Positions 33,745 through 43,809 are shown, numbered from the stretch's first letter. The stretch: DNA of 50,734 nt from Candidatus Altimarinota bacterium (GCA_028279865.1 JANQMV010000048.1:1-50734), one strand, 5' to 3'. Notes: generated by a model not told the origin, from the sequence alone. Program-made: numbers and translations.

Positions 33745-33847
33745 GTCATTCCCGTGAAAACGGGAATCTATCCTTGGTTTAATCATAAAAAAATGTTAAT
33801 TTCCGTTTAAGCATAAAGAGATCCCCGGATCAAGTCCGAGGATGACA
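33745..33847. repeat. Intergenic palindromic repeat (gtcattcccg...cgggaatc / agatccccggatcaagtccgaggatgaca)
   Basis: Inverted gtcattccc...gaggatgac ends; similar composite at 43840-43954 and degenerate copies at 34423-34637. Confidence 0.65.
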
Positions 33848-33868
33848 TTATATACTAACAGCTAAAGG

Positions 33869-34407
33869 CTAGCGGCTTTTTTGTGAATAAACACATCCGC
33901 AATAATCCTGCCTATAAAAACCAAATTCCTCAGAAAACTCACAACTTTTTTTATAACCATCCTGCTTTTTAAAATTTGAATCCCAGTATTCAACTCCAAA
34001 TTTTTCACAAACTTCTCGTCCAATCCCATTAATTACTTCCGCTTTTTTATGCGGTGAAATGGTTAAAGTGGTTGTAACTAATTCGACTCCATTTTCCTTG
34101 GCATACTTAGCCGCTTTTTTAAGGCGCATTTCATAACATTTCAAACACCTCTCTCCTCCTTCAGGTTCATTTTCCAGCCCACGCATCATCTCCATCCAAT
34201 TCTCAACATCATAGTCCGCCACAACTAATTCAAAACCTTTCAACTCCGACCATTTTTTAATTTCCTCAACTCTTTTCTCATACTCTGACTTAGGATGAAT
34301 ATTCGGGTTATAGAAAAAAAGTGCTGGCTGAAATTCTTTCTCCACCAGATCAAGTGACGAGAATGTCGTGCAGGGAGCGCAGCAGGAGTGTAGGAGAATT
34401 TTTGTCA
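33869..34407 (-). CDS. queH: Epoxyqueuosine reductase QueH-like
   Basis: MTKILLHSCCAPCTTF..NIHPKSEYEKR..RCLKCYEMRLKKAAKYAKENG..DYCGCVYSQ. Stop TAG; ATG at 34407 inside ORF 33869..34417. Confidence 0.85.
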
Positions 34408-34422
34408 TAACTAACAATTATT

Positions 34423-34637
34423 GTCATTCCAGAATTTTCCGTGCAGGGTCTCCGTATCCCGCTCAACTAAATTTATTAAAGTGCGGGAGAAGGAAAAATA
34501 TCTGGAATCTATCGAAGAAATAATTTGTCACAAACCTCAAGAAGCTAATTTGGTATAGTGAAGTTTTAGGGTATTAGATCCCGGATATTATGGCTTTTAT
34601 ATTTTTTTATTAAAGCGGACATAATTCCGGGATGACA
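34423..34637. repeat. Degenerate gtcattcc...ccgggatgaca-type repeat
   Basis: gtcattccagaattttccgtgcagggtctccg ... agatcccggatatt ... ttccgggatgaca; resembles the elements at 33745 and 43840. Confidence 0.45.
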
Positions 34638-34688
34638 GGTAGTGGATGAAATTCCGAACCTGACAGAAGAGAGAATGACATATCATTA

Positions 34689-36662
34689 TTATTCGTTTTG
34701 CATTTTCTTGAAAAAATCAATCTCATCCCGAATCTGCGCCGCTTTTTCAAATTCCAGATTCATGGACGCCAGTTCCATATCAGCCTCAAGTTCGGTGATC
34801 AGGCGACCGATTTCTTCTTTTTTAACCTTCTTCGCATCATGTTTCTTACTTTTGGCATGTGGAGCCATTTGCGCTAAATCTTTAATTTTCTTCTTAATCG
34901 TTTTAGGAGTAATTCCGTGTTTTTTGTTGAATGCAATCTGAATATCTCGACGGCGATTAGTTTCATCTATTGCTTCCTGCATCGCCTCCGTCATCACATC
35001 TCCGTACATGATCACTGTACCATTCGCATTACGCGCCGTACGTCCGATTGTTTGTAGAAGGGCATCGCGCGAACGCAAGAATCCGCGTTTGTCCGCATCT
35101 AAAATCGCAACTAAGGAAACTTCCGGTAAATCAAGTCCTTCACGCAAAAGGTTAATCCCCACCACAACATCTATCTCTCCTGTACGTAAAGAACGTAAAA
35201 TTTCAATTCGATCCAGCGTTTCAATTTCCGAATGTAAGTAAGCAACTTTAATATCCGCTTCTTTCAGGAAATCGGTTAAATCTTCGGAAGATTTTTTGGT
35301 CAAAGTTGTCACTAAAACTCTCTCTCCTTTTTTTATTCTTTGATGAATTTGGTTTAACAAGTCATCAATCTGATGTTTGGTAGGCTTAACTTCAACTGTT
35401 GGATCAATAAGACCAGTCGGACGGATAATCTGCTCGGTGATTTTTTCTTTCTTCACTTTTGCGTTTTCATATTTCCCCGGAGTCGCGGAGATGTGTACCA
35501 CTTGATTAATATGTCCCTCGAATTCTTCGAATTTAAGCGGACGATTATCCAGTGCCGACGGCATACGGAAGCCATAATTAATCAAACTTTCCTTGCGCGA
35601 AAGATTTCCATTATACATCGCTCCGATTTGTGGAACTGTCATGTGAGACTCGTCGATAAACATGAGGAAGTCATCCGGGAAATAATCAAGCAAAGTTGCC
35701 GGTTGCTCTCCCGGTTCACGTAAATTCAAATAACGTACATAATTTTCAATACCATTACAATATCCTGTTTCAAGAAGCATTTCGATATCATACTCTGTTT
35801 TGGTTTTTAGTCTTTCTGCTTCTAGGTTTTTGTTAATTGAACGCAGGTAATCATACTGGGTTTTCAAATCTTTTTTAATCATTTCAGCCGATTGTTCAAT
35901 TTTTTCACGTGTCGTTACGTTATGTTTGGCCGGGAAAATTTTTACTTCTTTTAAGTCTTGTAAAACTTCTCCGGTAAAAGAGTCCACTTCCTGTAAATTT
36001 TCAATTTCATCCCCCCAAAACTCCACACGAATAACATAATCGCTTGATGGCGGAAAAATTTCGACAGTATCACCAAGCACATGGAACATACTTTGTTTAA
36101 ATTCCATGTGTGAGCGCCTGTATTGTAAATCCGTGAGGTGTCGTAAAAGTTTGTCGCGTTTGCGTTCTTCTCCGACTTTCAAATCAATTGAAAGTCCATC
36201 ATAATCAGTCACATTGCCAAGTCCATAAATTGCACTTACCGAGGCAACAATAAGTACATCTTTTCTGGTTAAAAGATTTTGTGTTGCCTGATGCCGGAAT
36301 TTATCGATTTCCTCGTTAATGGTTGCTTCTTTTTCAATATAAGTATCAGTCTTGGCAATATAAGCTTCAGGCTGGTAGTAGTCATAATATGAGACAAAAT
36401 ACGAAATAGCATTATCAGGAAAAAACTCCTGGAACTCGGTACAAAGCTGAGCGGTGAGAGTTTTGTTATGCGCCATTACCAAGGTAGGTTTTTGGACTTC
36501 TTGCACAATATTAGCCATGGTAAAAGTTTTCCCCGTTCCGGTTGCTCCAAGTAAAATTTGCTGCTTTTCTCCTGCATTTAAATTCCCCACAATTGATTTA
36601 ATTGCTTCGGGTTGGTCTCCTGATGGTTTAAAGGGAGAGTGTAGTTTGAATTTTTTAGACAT
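34689..36662 (-). CDS. uvrB: Excinuclease ABC subunit B
   Basis: 657 aa; GSPFKPSGDQPEAI-like N-terminus, LLGATGTGKTFTMA, YYDYYQPEAY, GINLLREGLDLPEVSLVAILDADKRGFLRS, C-terminal UVR domain. Stop TAA. Confidence 0.97.
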   Translation of the reverse strand: MSKKFKLHSPFKPSGDQPEAIKSIVGNLNAGEKQQILLGATGTGKTFTMANIVQEVQKPTLVMAHNKTLTAQLCTEFQEFFPDNAISYFVSYYDYYQPEAYIAKTDTYIEKEATINEEIDKFRHQATQNLLTRKDVLIVASVSAIYGLGNVTDYDGLSIDLKVGEERKRDKLLRHLTDLQYRRSHMEFKQSMFHVLGDTVEIFPPSSDYVIRVEFWGDEIENLQEVDSFTGEVLQDLKEVKIFPAKHNVTTREKIEQSAEMIKKDLKTQYDYLRSINKNLEAERLKTKTEYDIEMLLETGYCNGIENYVRYLNLREPGEQPATLLDYFPDDFLMFIDESHMTVPQIGAMYNGNLSRKESLINYGFRMPSALDNRPLKFEEFEGHINQVVHISATPGKYENAKVKKEKITEQIIRPTGLIDPTVEVKPTKHQIDDLLNQIHQRIKKGERVLVTTLTKKSSEDLTDFLKEADIKVAYLHSEIETLDRIEILRSLRTGEIDVVVGINLLREGLDLPEVSLVAILDADKRGFLRSRDALLQTIGRTARNANGTVIMYGDVMTEAMQEAIDETNRRRDIQIAFNKKHGITPKTIKKKIKDLAQMAPHAKSKKHDAKKVKKEEIGRLITELEADMELASMNLEFEKAAQIRDEIDFFKKMQNE

Positions 36663-36787
36663 ATTGAAATTAAGACGTGAAAGAAGGTTATCAAATCACA
36701 CGCCTTGAGGCAATCAGAAATAAAAAACAGCTCTCTTTCGAAAGGATAAAAATTTTTATCAGATTATTTTTTCTTAATCAAAAGCTA

Positions 36788-36987
36788 ATTTTCCTTTAAA
36801 TATAAATACAATCCTTATAAAAATTTTGGATAAAAACACATTTTTTCCATCAGACACAATCATCTGCTCGGATAAAATCTACATGATCTCCTATGGAGAA
36901 AAAGAGGTCTCTGCTACTGAAATCTACAACCAATCCCTCGCCCAAACCCAACAAGTAATCTTTGAAGAAATTTGGAAGAAGAACTAA
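36788..36987 (+). pseudogene. Remnant of a TrmB-like transcriptional regulator C-terminus
   Basis: Frame reads ...NTFFPSDTIICSDKIYMISYGEKEVSATEIYNQSLAQTQQVIFEEIWKKN*, with no plausible upstream N-terminal region; its stop overlaps the convergent MFS gene. Confidence 0.4.
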
Positions 36988-38207
36988 CGCAACATTAAAT
37001 CAACCCTCTTCGTCGCAAAAAGTTTAATTACCAGCAAAACAATCAAAGCAATCAAACTGGTTTTAACTGCCATGATTTCTGACTTCACAAAAGCAAAAAT
37101 CACCCAAAGCAGACCAACCGTAAGGATTCTGCCAATCCACAAAACAAAGTCACGATACAAAAGCTCTGCATAAAAACAGCTCTTTTCAGATTTTTTCAAA
37201 TACTCCACCGAAGCTAGATGAATCGTATGCAAAGAAACATCCCAAATCGGCTTAAAAACAAGACGAATCAAGGAATAAGCAATATAAACATAAGCACTCA
37301 AATCAAAGAAAAATAGCAAACTAAACGCAAAGAACAACCCCGCAAATCCATAAAATAAATGTGTCGAGCGGTTTTCCGCATGCCTCGAATGGGACAAAAA
37401 AACTGTCACTAAAATGGCAAACACTCCAATCAGAGTTTCAAACAAACCAATGTTTACCACTGTCTTTAGAGAATTCAAAGCAATGAAAGGAATCAAAATT
37501 GACAACATCACCCACTCCACAGAATCAAAAAGATACATCGTTTCAACCACCTTCTTTTTTCCATTAAAAAACAGTTTCTTAAACTGATAAAACTCCACTC
37601 TTTGAGGCAGAAAATCAGATAACCTTAAGATAAAAGGCAGCGCGATTAAAAACAAACAAGGCAACACCCAAAAGAGAATTTGAAAAGCATCAAGTCCAAA
37701 AACTTCTTTGGACAAAACAAAAGAAAACGTCGCAAACAAAGGCGCAATAATTGCATTTAGCTGAGAACCGACCGTACGCATGGAAGAGTAGAAATCACGC
37801 GTACGATTCTGCGTATAAACCATTTCAAAAGAATGAAAACCAACCCAAAACATCCCCAGCCCCAATCCATTTAGAAAAGCAAATAAAATAAAAAAATGAG
37901 TTTGAGGAAAATTAAGCACAAAGAAAGAAAGAAAAAAGACCACAAAAGCAATCAGGAAATGATATTTCATTAAAATTTGTAACCTAGAAACGTAGTACCC
38001 AACAATCACAAAACCAAACATACAACCTGTATAAAAAATCGAGTTATACAGGATTAAAAAAGGAAAAGACTGTGTCTTGATAAAGACAAAAACATTTAGA
38101 AAAATATTCAGAATCTCATGTCCGAAATTATAAACCCAAAACGCAAACATAATATTACGCGTATTAGCATCGAGTTCCTTGATTTTTTCAAAAGTTTTGA
38201 GGAGCAT
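36984..38207 (-). CDS. MFS-type transporter
   Basis: 407 aa, about 11-12 hydrophobic helices; GLGLGMFWVGFHSFEMVYTQNRTRDFYSSMRTVGSQLNAIIAPLFATF. Stop TAG. Confidence 0.65.
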   Translation of the reverse strand: MLLKTFEKIKELDANTRNIMFAFWVYNFGHEILNIFLNVFVFIKTQSFPFLILYNSIFYTGCMFGFVIVGYYVSRLQILMKYHFLIAFVVFFLSFFVLNFPQTHFFILFAFLNGLGLGMFWVGFHSFEMVYTQNRTRDFYSSMRTVGSQLNAIIAPLFATFSFVLSKEVFGLDAFQILFWVLPCLFLIALPFILRLSDFLPQRVEFYQFKKLFFNGKKKVVETMYLFDSVEWVMLSILIPFIALNSLKTVVNIGLFETLIGVFAILVTVFLSHSRHAENRSTHLFYGFAGLFFAFSLLFFFDLSAYVYIAYSLIRLVFKPIWDVSLHTIHLASVEYLKKSEKSCFYAELLYRDFVLWIGRILTVGLLWVIFAFVKSEIMAVKTSLIALIVLLVIKLFATKRVDLMLR

Positions 38208-38212
38208 TTTTG

Positions 38213-38803
38213 TTACAAATTATAATAACGATCTAATTCCCATTTTCGAGGATTATTCAGAATATATTCCTGAATTTGTTTCAGAGATTTTGTGTTACGG
38301 ATTATATGGTCATAAAAACGAGATTGCCAAGCGAAATTGGGATTGCCTGAAAATTTTACTTTTTTAGTTACTGCTCCTTTGAAACCACGGATAATCGAAG
38401 ATAAATTATTTTTTTGCGGACCAAATTTATTGCAATAATTCTCCTACATCGTCTGTAGAGACGCATTGCAATGCGTCTCTACAGCGTTGCTACTATTATC
38501 CTCAATAACAATAATCGCATGAAAATGATTGGGCATAATACACCATTGATCTAACTTCACATTTTTTCTTATTTCTTCAGTTTTTAGCCATTCCTCAGCA
38601 ACAATTTTCCCAAAACCATTTAATTGCATAACTCCATTTTCAATTTTTCCAAAAAAATTATGCATCCCTTTTGTACAAATTGTCACAAAATAATAACCTG
38701 CATGACTATAATCCCAACTGGGATGACACATTGATTTTATTCTGTATTTGTTTTTAAATAGTTTAGGCATTATTGGTAATTTTAATATAATGTAGAGACG
38801 CAT
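38213..38803 (-). pseudogene. REP-associated tyrosine transposase (RAYT/IS200-like Y1), interrupted by in-frame TAG
   Basis: ORF 38444..38803 has YYFVTICTKGMHNFFGKIENG..WCIMPNHFHAIIVIED. After TAG at 38444-38446 the same frame continues ENYCNKFGPQKNNLSSIIRGFKGAVTKKVKFSGNPNFAWQSRFYDHIIRNTKSLKQIQEYILNNPRKWELDRYYNL*, the usual RAYT C-terminus. Confidence 0.8.
38453..38484. repeat. 32-bp perfect palindrome (REP-like) inside RAYT pseudogene
   Basis: ctgtagagacgcattgcaatgcgtctctacag is self-complementary; its 28-bp core recurs at 38792. Confidence 0.95.
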
Positions 38804-38819
38804 TGCAATGCGTCTCTAC
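38792..38819. repeat. 28-bp perfect palindrome (REP-like) at RAYT 5' end
   Basis: gtagagacgcattgcaatgcgtctctac, identical to the core of the copy at 38453-38484. Confidence 0.95.
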
Positions 38820-38848
38820 CACAATAATAATTGTATCACATTTCCTAA

Positions 38849-39910
38849 ATGAACCTCTCCATCCTCGGCTCCACCGGCTCCATCGGAACCCAAACTCTCG
38901 ACATCGTGAGAGGTTTTCCTGAAAAATTTAAAGTAGTTGGATTAACAACAAACAGACAAATTAACTTGTTGAAGAAACAAATCGTAGAATTTGAACCCGA
39001 AGCCGTCGCTGTAATGAATGAAGCAAAAGCTGCAGAACTAAAAAAAGAAAATCTAAGCTGCAAAGTCTACTCCGGTCTGGATGGATTAATCAAAATCGCC
39101 AGCCTGGAAAAAGCCGAGACTGTGGTCTCCGCAGTTGTGGGAGAAATTGGAATCAAGCCAACTCTGGCAGCAATCGAACATCAAAAAACAATTGCGCTGG
39201 CGAATAAAGAAACTCTTGTCGCTGCAGGAGAAAAAGTGATGAAGTTAGCCAAAGAAAAGAATGTGGAAATCAGACCGGTTGACTCAGAACATTCGGCAAT
39301 TTGGCAATGCCTACGAAGCGGTAAAAGAAGTGAAATAAAAAAAGTTTGCCTAACTGCTTCGGGTGGTCCTTTTTGGGATAAAGCAAAATGGCCATTGGAG
39401 AAATTAAAAAACGTAGCCAAAAAAGACGTACTCAATCATCCTAACTGGGACATGGGAGCCAAGATTACCGTGGATAGCGCAACGATGATGAATAAGGGAC
39501 TTGAATTCATAGAAGCCATGCATCTTTTTGATTTATCTTCTGAAGAAATTGAAATCGTTGTCCATCCGCAGAGTCTTGTTCATTCTGCCGTGGAGTTTGT
39601 CGATGGAAGCATTATCGCTCAAGTGAGCAAGCCGGACATGCGGCATGCTATTTTGTATGCCTTAACTTATCCTGAAAGGCAAGCTAATGATTTTGCCCCA
39701 TTAAACCTCTTTAACCAAACTCTGGAGTTTGTTAAACCTGATTTGGAAAGATACCCTTGCTTGAAGTTAGCCCTGGAATGTGCTAAAAAAGGAGGAGAGT
39801 TTCCTGCAAAATTGAATAGATTAAATGAAGAAGCTGTCGCAAAATTTTTAAATGACGAGATTACGTTTTTGGAGATTAGTGAGTATATTCAAAACAAACT
39901 AGTTTTTTAA
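38849..39910 (+). CDS. dxr: 1-deoxy-D-xylulose 5-phosphate reductoisomerase
   Basis: 353 aa; ILGSTGSIGTQTLDIVR, ALANKETLVAAGE, DSEHSAIWQCL, TASGGPF, NHPNWDMGAKITVDSATMMNKGLEFIEA. Stop TAA. Confidence 0.96.
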   Translation: MNLSILGSTGSIGTQTLDIVRGFPEKFKVVGLTTNRQINLLKKQIVEFEPEAVAVMNEAKAAELKKENLSCKVYSGLDGLIKIASLEKAETVVSAVVGEIGIKPTLAAIEHQKTIALANKETLVAAGEKVMKLAKEKNVEIRPVDSEHSAIWQCLRSGKRSEIKKVCLTASGGPFWDKAKWPLEKLKNVAKKDVLNHPNWDMGAKITVDSATMMNKGLEFIEAMHLFDLSSEEIEIVVHPQSLVHSAVEFVDGSIIAQVSKPDMRHAILYALTYPERQANDFAPLNLFNQTLEFVKPDLERYPCLKLALECAKKGGEFPAKLNRLNEEAVAKFLNDEITFLEISEYIQNKLVF

Positions 39911-40011
39911 AAGTTCATTGTCTTACTTTCTCCCCTTCAAGTGTCATAAATAATTGACATCTTTTTTAAAAACTCCTAAACTATGTCTCCTAAATTTTAC
40001 ACTTACAAATA

Positions 40012-40646
40012 TGAACACAAATACTGTAGAAAACAGAATAAGGATTTTTCATGAGGATACAGAAAACAAAGAAGTGTTTGGTCGTTGCCAAAGAGCAGAC
40101 GAAGAAAAAGAATTTATTCTCAAAAAAACAGCTGATGATAGGTTTGAGCTTGAATGTGGAACTGGTTTAGTTGAAGGCAATGGATGTGGATTGTTAGATA
40201 AAAAAGGTAAACGCCTCCCTTGTGCATTAACCTATGCAGCAACAAGGGTAGAAATATGTAAATGCCTTGGCATGACAGAAGATCAATATAATACAGCCCT
40301 AGCTAACCTAGCACACAAAGGAGCTTTTGATATTTCAAACTACAGACCTGGTTTTTCCCAAATAGGCCTTCAATCACCAGAAAGAAACACAAACGATATC
40401 GAAGGACATAGATTTACATGTCGTAATGGTGTGGAAGCTATAATCAGTCTCACTGGTGGTAGAACAGGAAAAGCTCATAGAATTTGCCCTAAAAATCAGA
40501 TTAATACTTTTGGAAATTTATGTGATCAAGATGCCATAACATGTGAAATGTTTAGAATGGATACAAAGCAAATGGAAACAGCCGCAAACGAATTGGGAGT
40601 TACAGTAGAAGAATTAAAAATTGCTTTTAAGTCATCTCTTTTTTAG
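40012..40646 (+). CDS. Hypothetical protein
   Basis: ATG at 40012 within ORF 39954..40646; Cys-containing soluble protein, no recognised family. Stop TAG. Confidence 0.5.
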
Positions 40647-40769
40647 CTTAGGTTTGTGATCACAAATTACTTGAGAAAGAATATTCTTACAAAAATTGTA
40701 AGCTTTTTGTCTGTTTTATTTTTTATTTAAGACTGATAAAATTATAGTAACAATAAAAAAAATTTGATT

Positions 40770-41930
40770 ATGTCAAAAGTCTACTGCATCATCGTCGCCG
40801 GAGGATCAAGCTATCGTTTTGGTAAAGAGGATAAACTCATGTCCGACTTAGCAGGCAAACCGGTAATTTGGCACACAATTAATTCTTTTCAAATTCACAA
40901 AGCAATAGATGAAATCATCATTGTTGCCTCAAAAGAAAACAAAACAAAAATCACACAAATCGCAGATAATTTTCCAAAAGTCAAAAAAATCTTAACAGGT
41001 GGAAAAACCAGACAAGAAAGCAGTTACATCGGACTTAAATCTTTGCAAGCGGACGAGAAAGATGTAGTGCTTGTGCATAACGGAGCAAATCCTCTGACAA
41101 CAAAAAAAGGCATTGACTGTATTATCAAAGCTACTCGAACATACGGATCAGCAGCAATAGGGCGACCTCTAAGCAGCACTCTTAAAAAAGTGGATGCAGA
41201 AGGATTAGTCGTGAAAACAGTCGAAAGAAAAGGACTCTGGACATCGGAAACTCCGCAAGGAATGAAGTATTCTCTTGCAATGCAAGCTTATACAAAGGCT
41301 GAAAAGGAAAATTTTGAAGCAACCGATGATGTTCAAATAGTTGAACATTTTGGTCATAAAGTTCGGATTTTTGAATGTTCCCCACAGAACATGAAAATCA
41401 CAAATCCCGAAGATTTGCATTTAGCCAATCTAATCCTGCAAAAATCAGGGAAATCTTATGTGGGACTGGGGCAAGATTCTCATCGCTTTTTTAACGAAGA
41501 AAAACCGCTGATTTTAGGAAATTATCAAGTGAGTGAAACCGGAGGATTAGAAGGAAACTCAGATGGTGACGTGATTATTCATGCTTTGTGTAATGCGTTA
41601 TCTTCAGCAATTGGAGGTCATTCCCTCTCGAACTGGTCGGATAAAATGTGCAAGGAAGGAACTACAGACAGCAAATTTTACCTCAAGAAAATTCATGAAA
41701 AAGTTGTCTTAGAAAAATATAAAATCAATAACATCAGCTTGGCTCTGGAAGCAGCCAAACCTAAACTGGAGAAACATTTGCCGGAAATTCAAAAAAAACT
41801 CGCAACACTACTCAATCTTGAAACAAGACAAATCGGTATTACAGTGACCAGTGGAGAAAGTTTGAGTGATTTTGGTAAGGGATTGGGGATTCAGTGTTTT
41901 TGTTTTTTGAGTTTGATAAAGCAGTCATAA
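40770..41930 (+). CDS. ispDF: Bifunctional IspD/IspF (2-C-methyl-D-erythritol 4-phosphate cytidylyltransferase / 2,4-cyclodiphosphate synthase)
   Basis: IspD: IIVAGGSSYRFG, DVVLVHNGANPLT; IspF: VGLGQDSHRF, GNSDGDVIIHALCNALSSAIGG. Stop TAA. Confidence 0.92.
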   Translation: MSKVYCIIVAGGSSYRFGKEDKLMSDLAGKPVIWHTINSFQIHKAIDEIIIVASKENKTKITQIADNFPKVKKILTGGKTRQESSYIGLKSLQADEKDVVLVHNGANPLTTKKGIDCIIKATRTYGSAAIGRPLSSTLKKVDAEGLVVKTVERKGLWTSETPQGMKYSLAMQAYTKAEKENFEATDDVQIVEHFGHKVRIFECSPQNMKITNPEDLHLANLILQKSGKSYVGLGQDSHRFFNEEKPLILGNYQVSETGGLEGNSDGDVIIHALCNALSSAIGGHSLSNWSDKMCKEGTTDSKFYLKKIHEKVVLEKYKINNISLALEAAKPKLEKHLPEIQKKLATLLNLETRQIGITVTSGESLSDFGKGLGIQCFCFLSLIKQS

Positions 41931-41992
41931 ACTTAATACGTAGAGATACCCAATAACATTGCTATATTGAAAACTGCATTATTAAAGTAAAA

Positions 41993-42655
41993 ATGAAAAA
42001 AAATGAATTATTACAATTTTTGGCTGACAAAATTGTTGAAATAAAAAAAGACACTCCGATATTGGTCGGAATTAATGGAATAGATGCAGCTGGTAAAACA
42101 ACACTGGCAAACGAGCTCGCAAATTATCTTACAAGTTTAAAACACGATGTTATCCGTTCTTCAACAGACAATTTTCTTAATCAGAAAAAAGTAAGGTACA
42201 AAAAGGGCAAAGATTCACCTGAGGGATGTTATCACGATACGTTTAATTATGACTTAATGTGCAAAGTCTTACTTGAACCCTTAGCTTCAGGGAAGCTTAA
42301 TTACAAAGTAATGGCATTTGATTATTTAACAGACAAAGAGGTTGATTTTCCTGCTGAGCAAGCAACAAATGACTCCATTTTGATTATGGATGGAATTTTT
42401 CTGTTCAGACCTAAGCTTGCTGAGTACTGGGATTTGAGAGTATTTCTTGATGTTGATTTTCAGCATGCTGCCCAAAGAGCAAAGGAACGAAAAACTGACA
42501 AAAAGTTGATTGGTAGCAAAGACAAAATAATTGACAGGTATAATAAGCGCTATATTCCTGCTCAAAAATTGTATTTCAAGGAAGTTAATCCTAAAGAAAA
42601 AGCTCATGTGGTAATTGATTACAATAATTTTAATGACGCTCAAATAATGGGATAG
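41993..42655 (+). CDS. Uridine kinase-like P-loop kinase
   Basis: 220 aa; VGINGIDAAGKTTLANELANYL, SSTDNFLN, DSILIMDGIFLFRPKLAEYWDLRVFLDVDF. Stop TAG. Confidence 0.75.
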   Translation: MKKNELLQFLADKIVEIKKDTPILVGINGIDAAGKTTLANELANYLTSLKHDVIRSSTDNFLNQKKVRYKKGKDSPEGCYHDTFNYDLMCKVLLEPLASGKLNYKVMAFDYLTDKEVDFPAEQATNDSILIMDGIFLFRPKLAEYWDLRVFLDVDFQHAAQRAKERKTDKKLIGSKDKIIDRYNKRYIPAQKLYFKEVNPKEKAHVVIDYNNFNDAQIMG

Positions 42656-42709
42656 CTTCCCTGAAACATTTGGAGCAACTCAGAGAGATTGCTCCAGCGA
42701 AAGAACTTT

Positions 42710-42802
42710 CATCCTGAACGAATCCCGTTTGCGGGAGTAGTGAAGGATCTCACTCACTGATTTCCAGAGATCCTTCGCCTGAGTACCTCCTCGTCAGGAT
42801 GA
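42710..42802. repeat. Palindromic intergenic repeat (catcctga...tcaggatg type)
   Basis: catcctgaacgaatcccgtttgcgggagtagtgaaggatctc ... agagatccttcgcctgagtacctcctcgtcaggatg; inverted ends; related element at 50377-50486. Confidence 0.65.
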
Positions 42803-42834
42803 AAAACAAATTTACAAACTTTACACCTTAAACT

Positions 42835-43809
42835 TTGATCTCCCTAAAATTAAAATCTCCAGCCAAAATCAACCTTAATCTTCAAATTTTAGATAAGCGT
42901 GAAGATGGATATCACAATCTAAAGTCAGAATTTTGTACAATAAATTTGTTCGACAAAATAACACTAACTAAAATCCCCGAAGGAATTCAAATGGTCACTT
43001 CGGGCAAATACAGAATTCCGAATAATCGGGATAATTTAGTGTATCAGGTTGCGGAAAAATTACGTTCACATGCCAAAGGTAAAGTTGGCGTAAAAATTGA
43101 AATTGATAAACAAATTCCCCTTTTTGCAGGACTTGGTGGAGGGAGTAGTAATGCGGCAACGGTACTTAAGGGTTTGATTGAATTATGGAATTTGGATTTG
43201 TCTTTGGAAAAACAAGTTGAGATAGGCAAAAAAATTGGTGCTGATGTCCCGTTCTTTTTGTATGGTGCTCATTGTTTGGTGGAAGGAATTGGTGAAAAAG
43301 TTACGCCATTGGAAGATAAAATCCAGGAAAAATATATCGTGGTTGTACAGCTGCCGTATATCAAAATATCAACCCCTTGGGCGTATAATCAATGGGATAA
43401 ATTATCAGTCCCTCTTAGCAAGGGGGAAAGGCTCGCAGAGTCAGGGGGTTCAAAACCGCAAGGAATGTCTAGTAATTCAAAAATCTCTAACCAAAAGGAT
43501 ATCACTCAGGAGAGTAATAAGAAAACCATTAAAGTTCAAGTCAGAGACATTGAACCAGCATTTAAAACTACTAACTATCCACTACCAACTAACCACTCCG
43601 CCAACGATTTCGAAAAAGTCATCTTCCCGCACTTCCCCGATTTAGCCGACTTAAAAGAATCTTTCTTGCAGGCGGGTGCGAGTAAGGCTTGTATGACTGG
43701 TTCGGGTTCGGCGGTTTATGGGATTTTTGGAGAGAAGGAAGTTGCAGAGGGGTGTTTGGGAGAGATTGGAGGTGAGTGTGAGTTTGTGTGGTTAGGAGAA
43801 CTAATTTAG
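42835..43809 (+). CDS. ispE: 4-diphosphocytidyl-2-C-methyl-D-erythritol kinase with a repeat-derived insertion
   Basis: KSPAKINLNLQILDKREDGYHNL, PLFAGLGGGSSNAATVLKGL, QAGASKACMTGSGSAVYGIF; insertion SVPLSKGERLAESGGSKPQ...TTNYPLPTNHSA before NDFEKV. Stop TAG, TTG start. Confidence 0.9.
   Translation: MISLKLKSPAKINLNLQILDKREDGYHNLKSEFCTINLFDKITLTKIPEGIQMVTSGKYRIPNNRDNLVYQVAEKLRSHAKGKVGVKIEIDKQIPLFAGLGGGSSNAATVLKGLIELWNLDLSLEKQVEIGKKIGADVPFFLYGAHCLVEGIGEKVTPLEDKIQEKYIVVVQLPYIKISTPWAYNQWDKLSVPLSKGERLAESGGSKPQGMSSNSKISNQKDITQESNKKTIKVQVRDIEPAFKTTNYPLPTNHSANDFEKVIFPHFPDLADLKESFLQAGASKACMTGSGSAVYGIFGEKEVAEGCLGEIGGECEFVWLGELI
43408..43451. repeat. Repeat-like insert within ispE coding sequence
   Basis: agtccctcttagcaagggggaaaggctcgcagagtcagggggtt, in-frame in a non-conserved loop of IspE. 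Confidence 0.5.

Noticed and set aside
38444-38446. TAG in the RAYT gene as evidence of UAG recoding
   Set aside because: Thirteen genes end in TAG, so UAG is a stop here; an isolated inactivating mutation is simpler.
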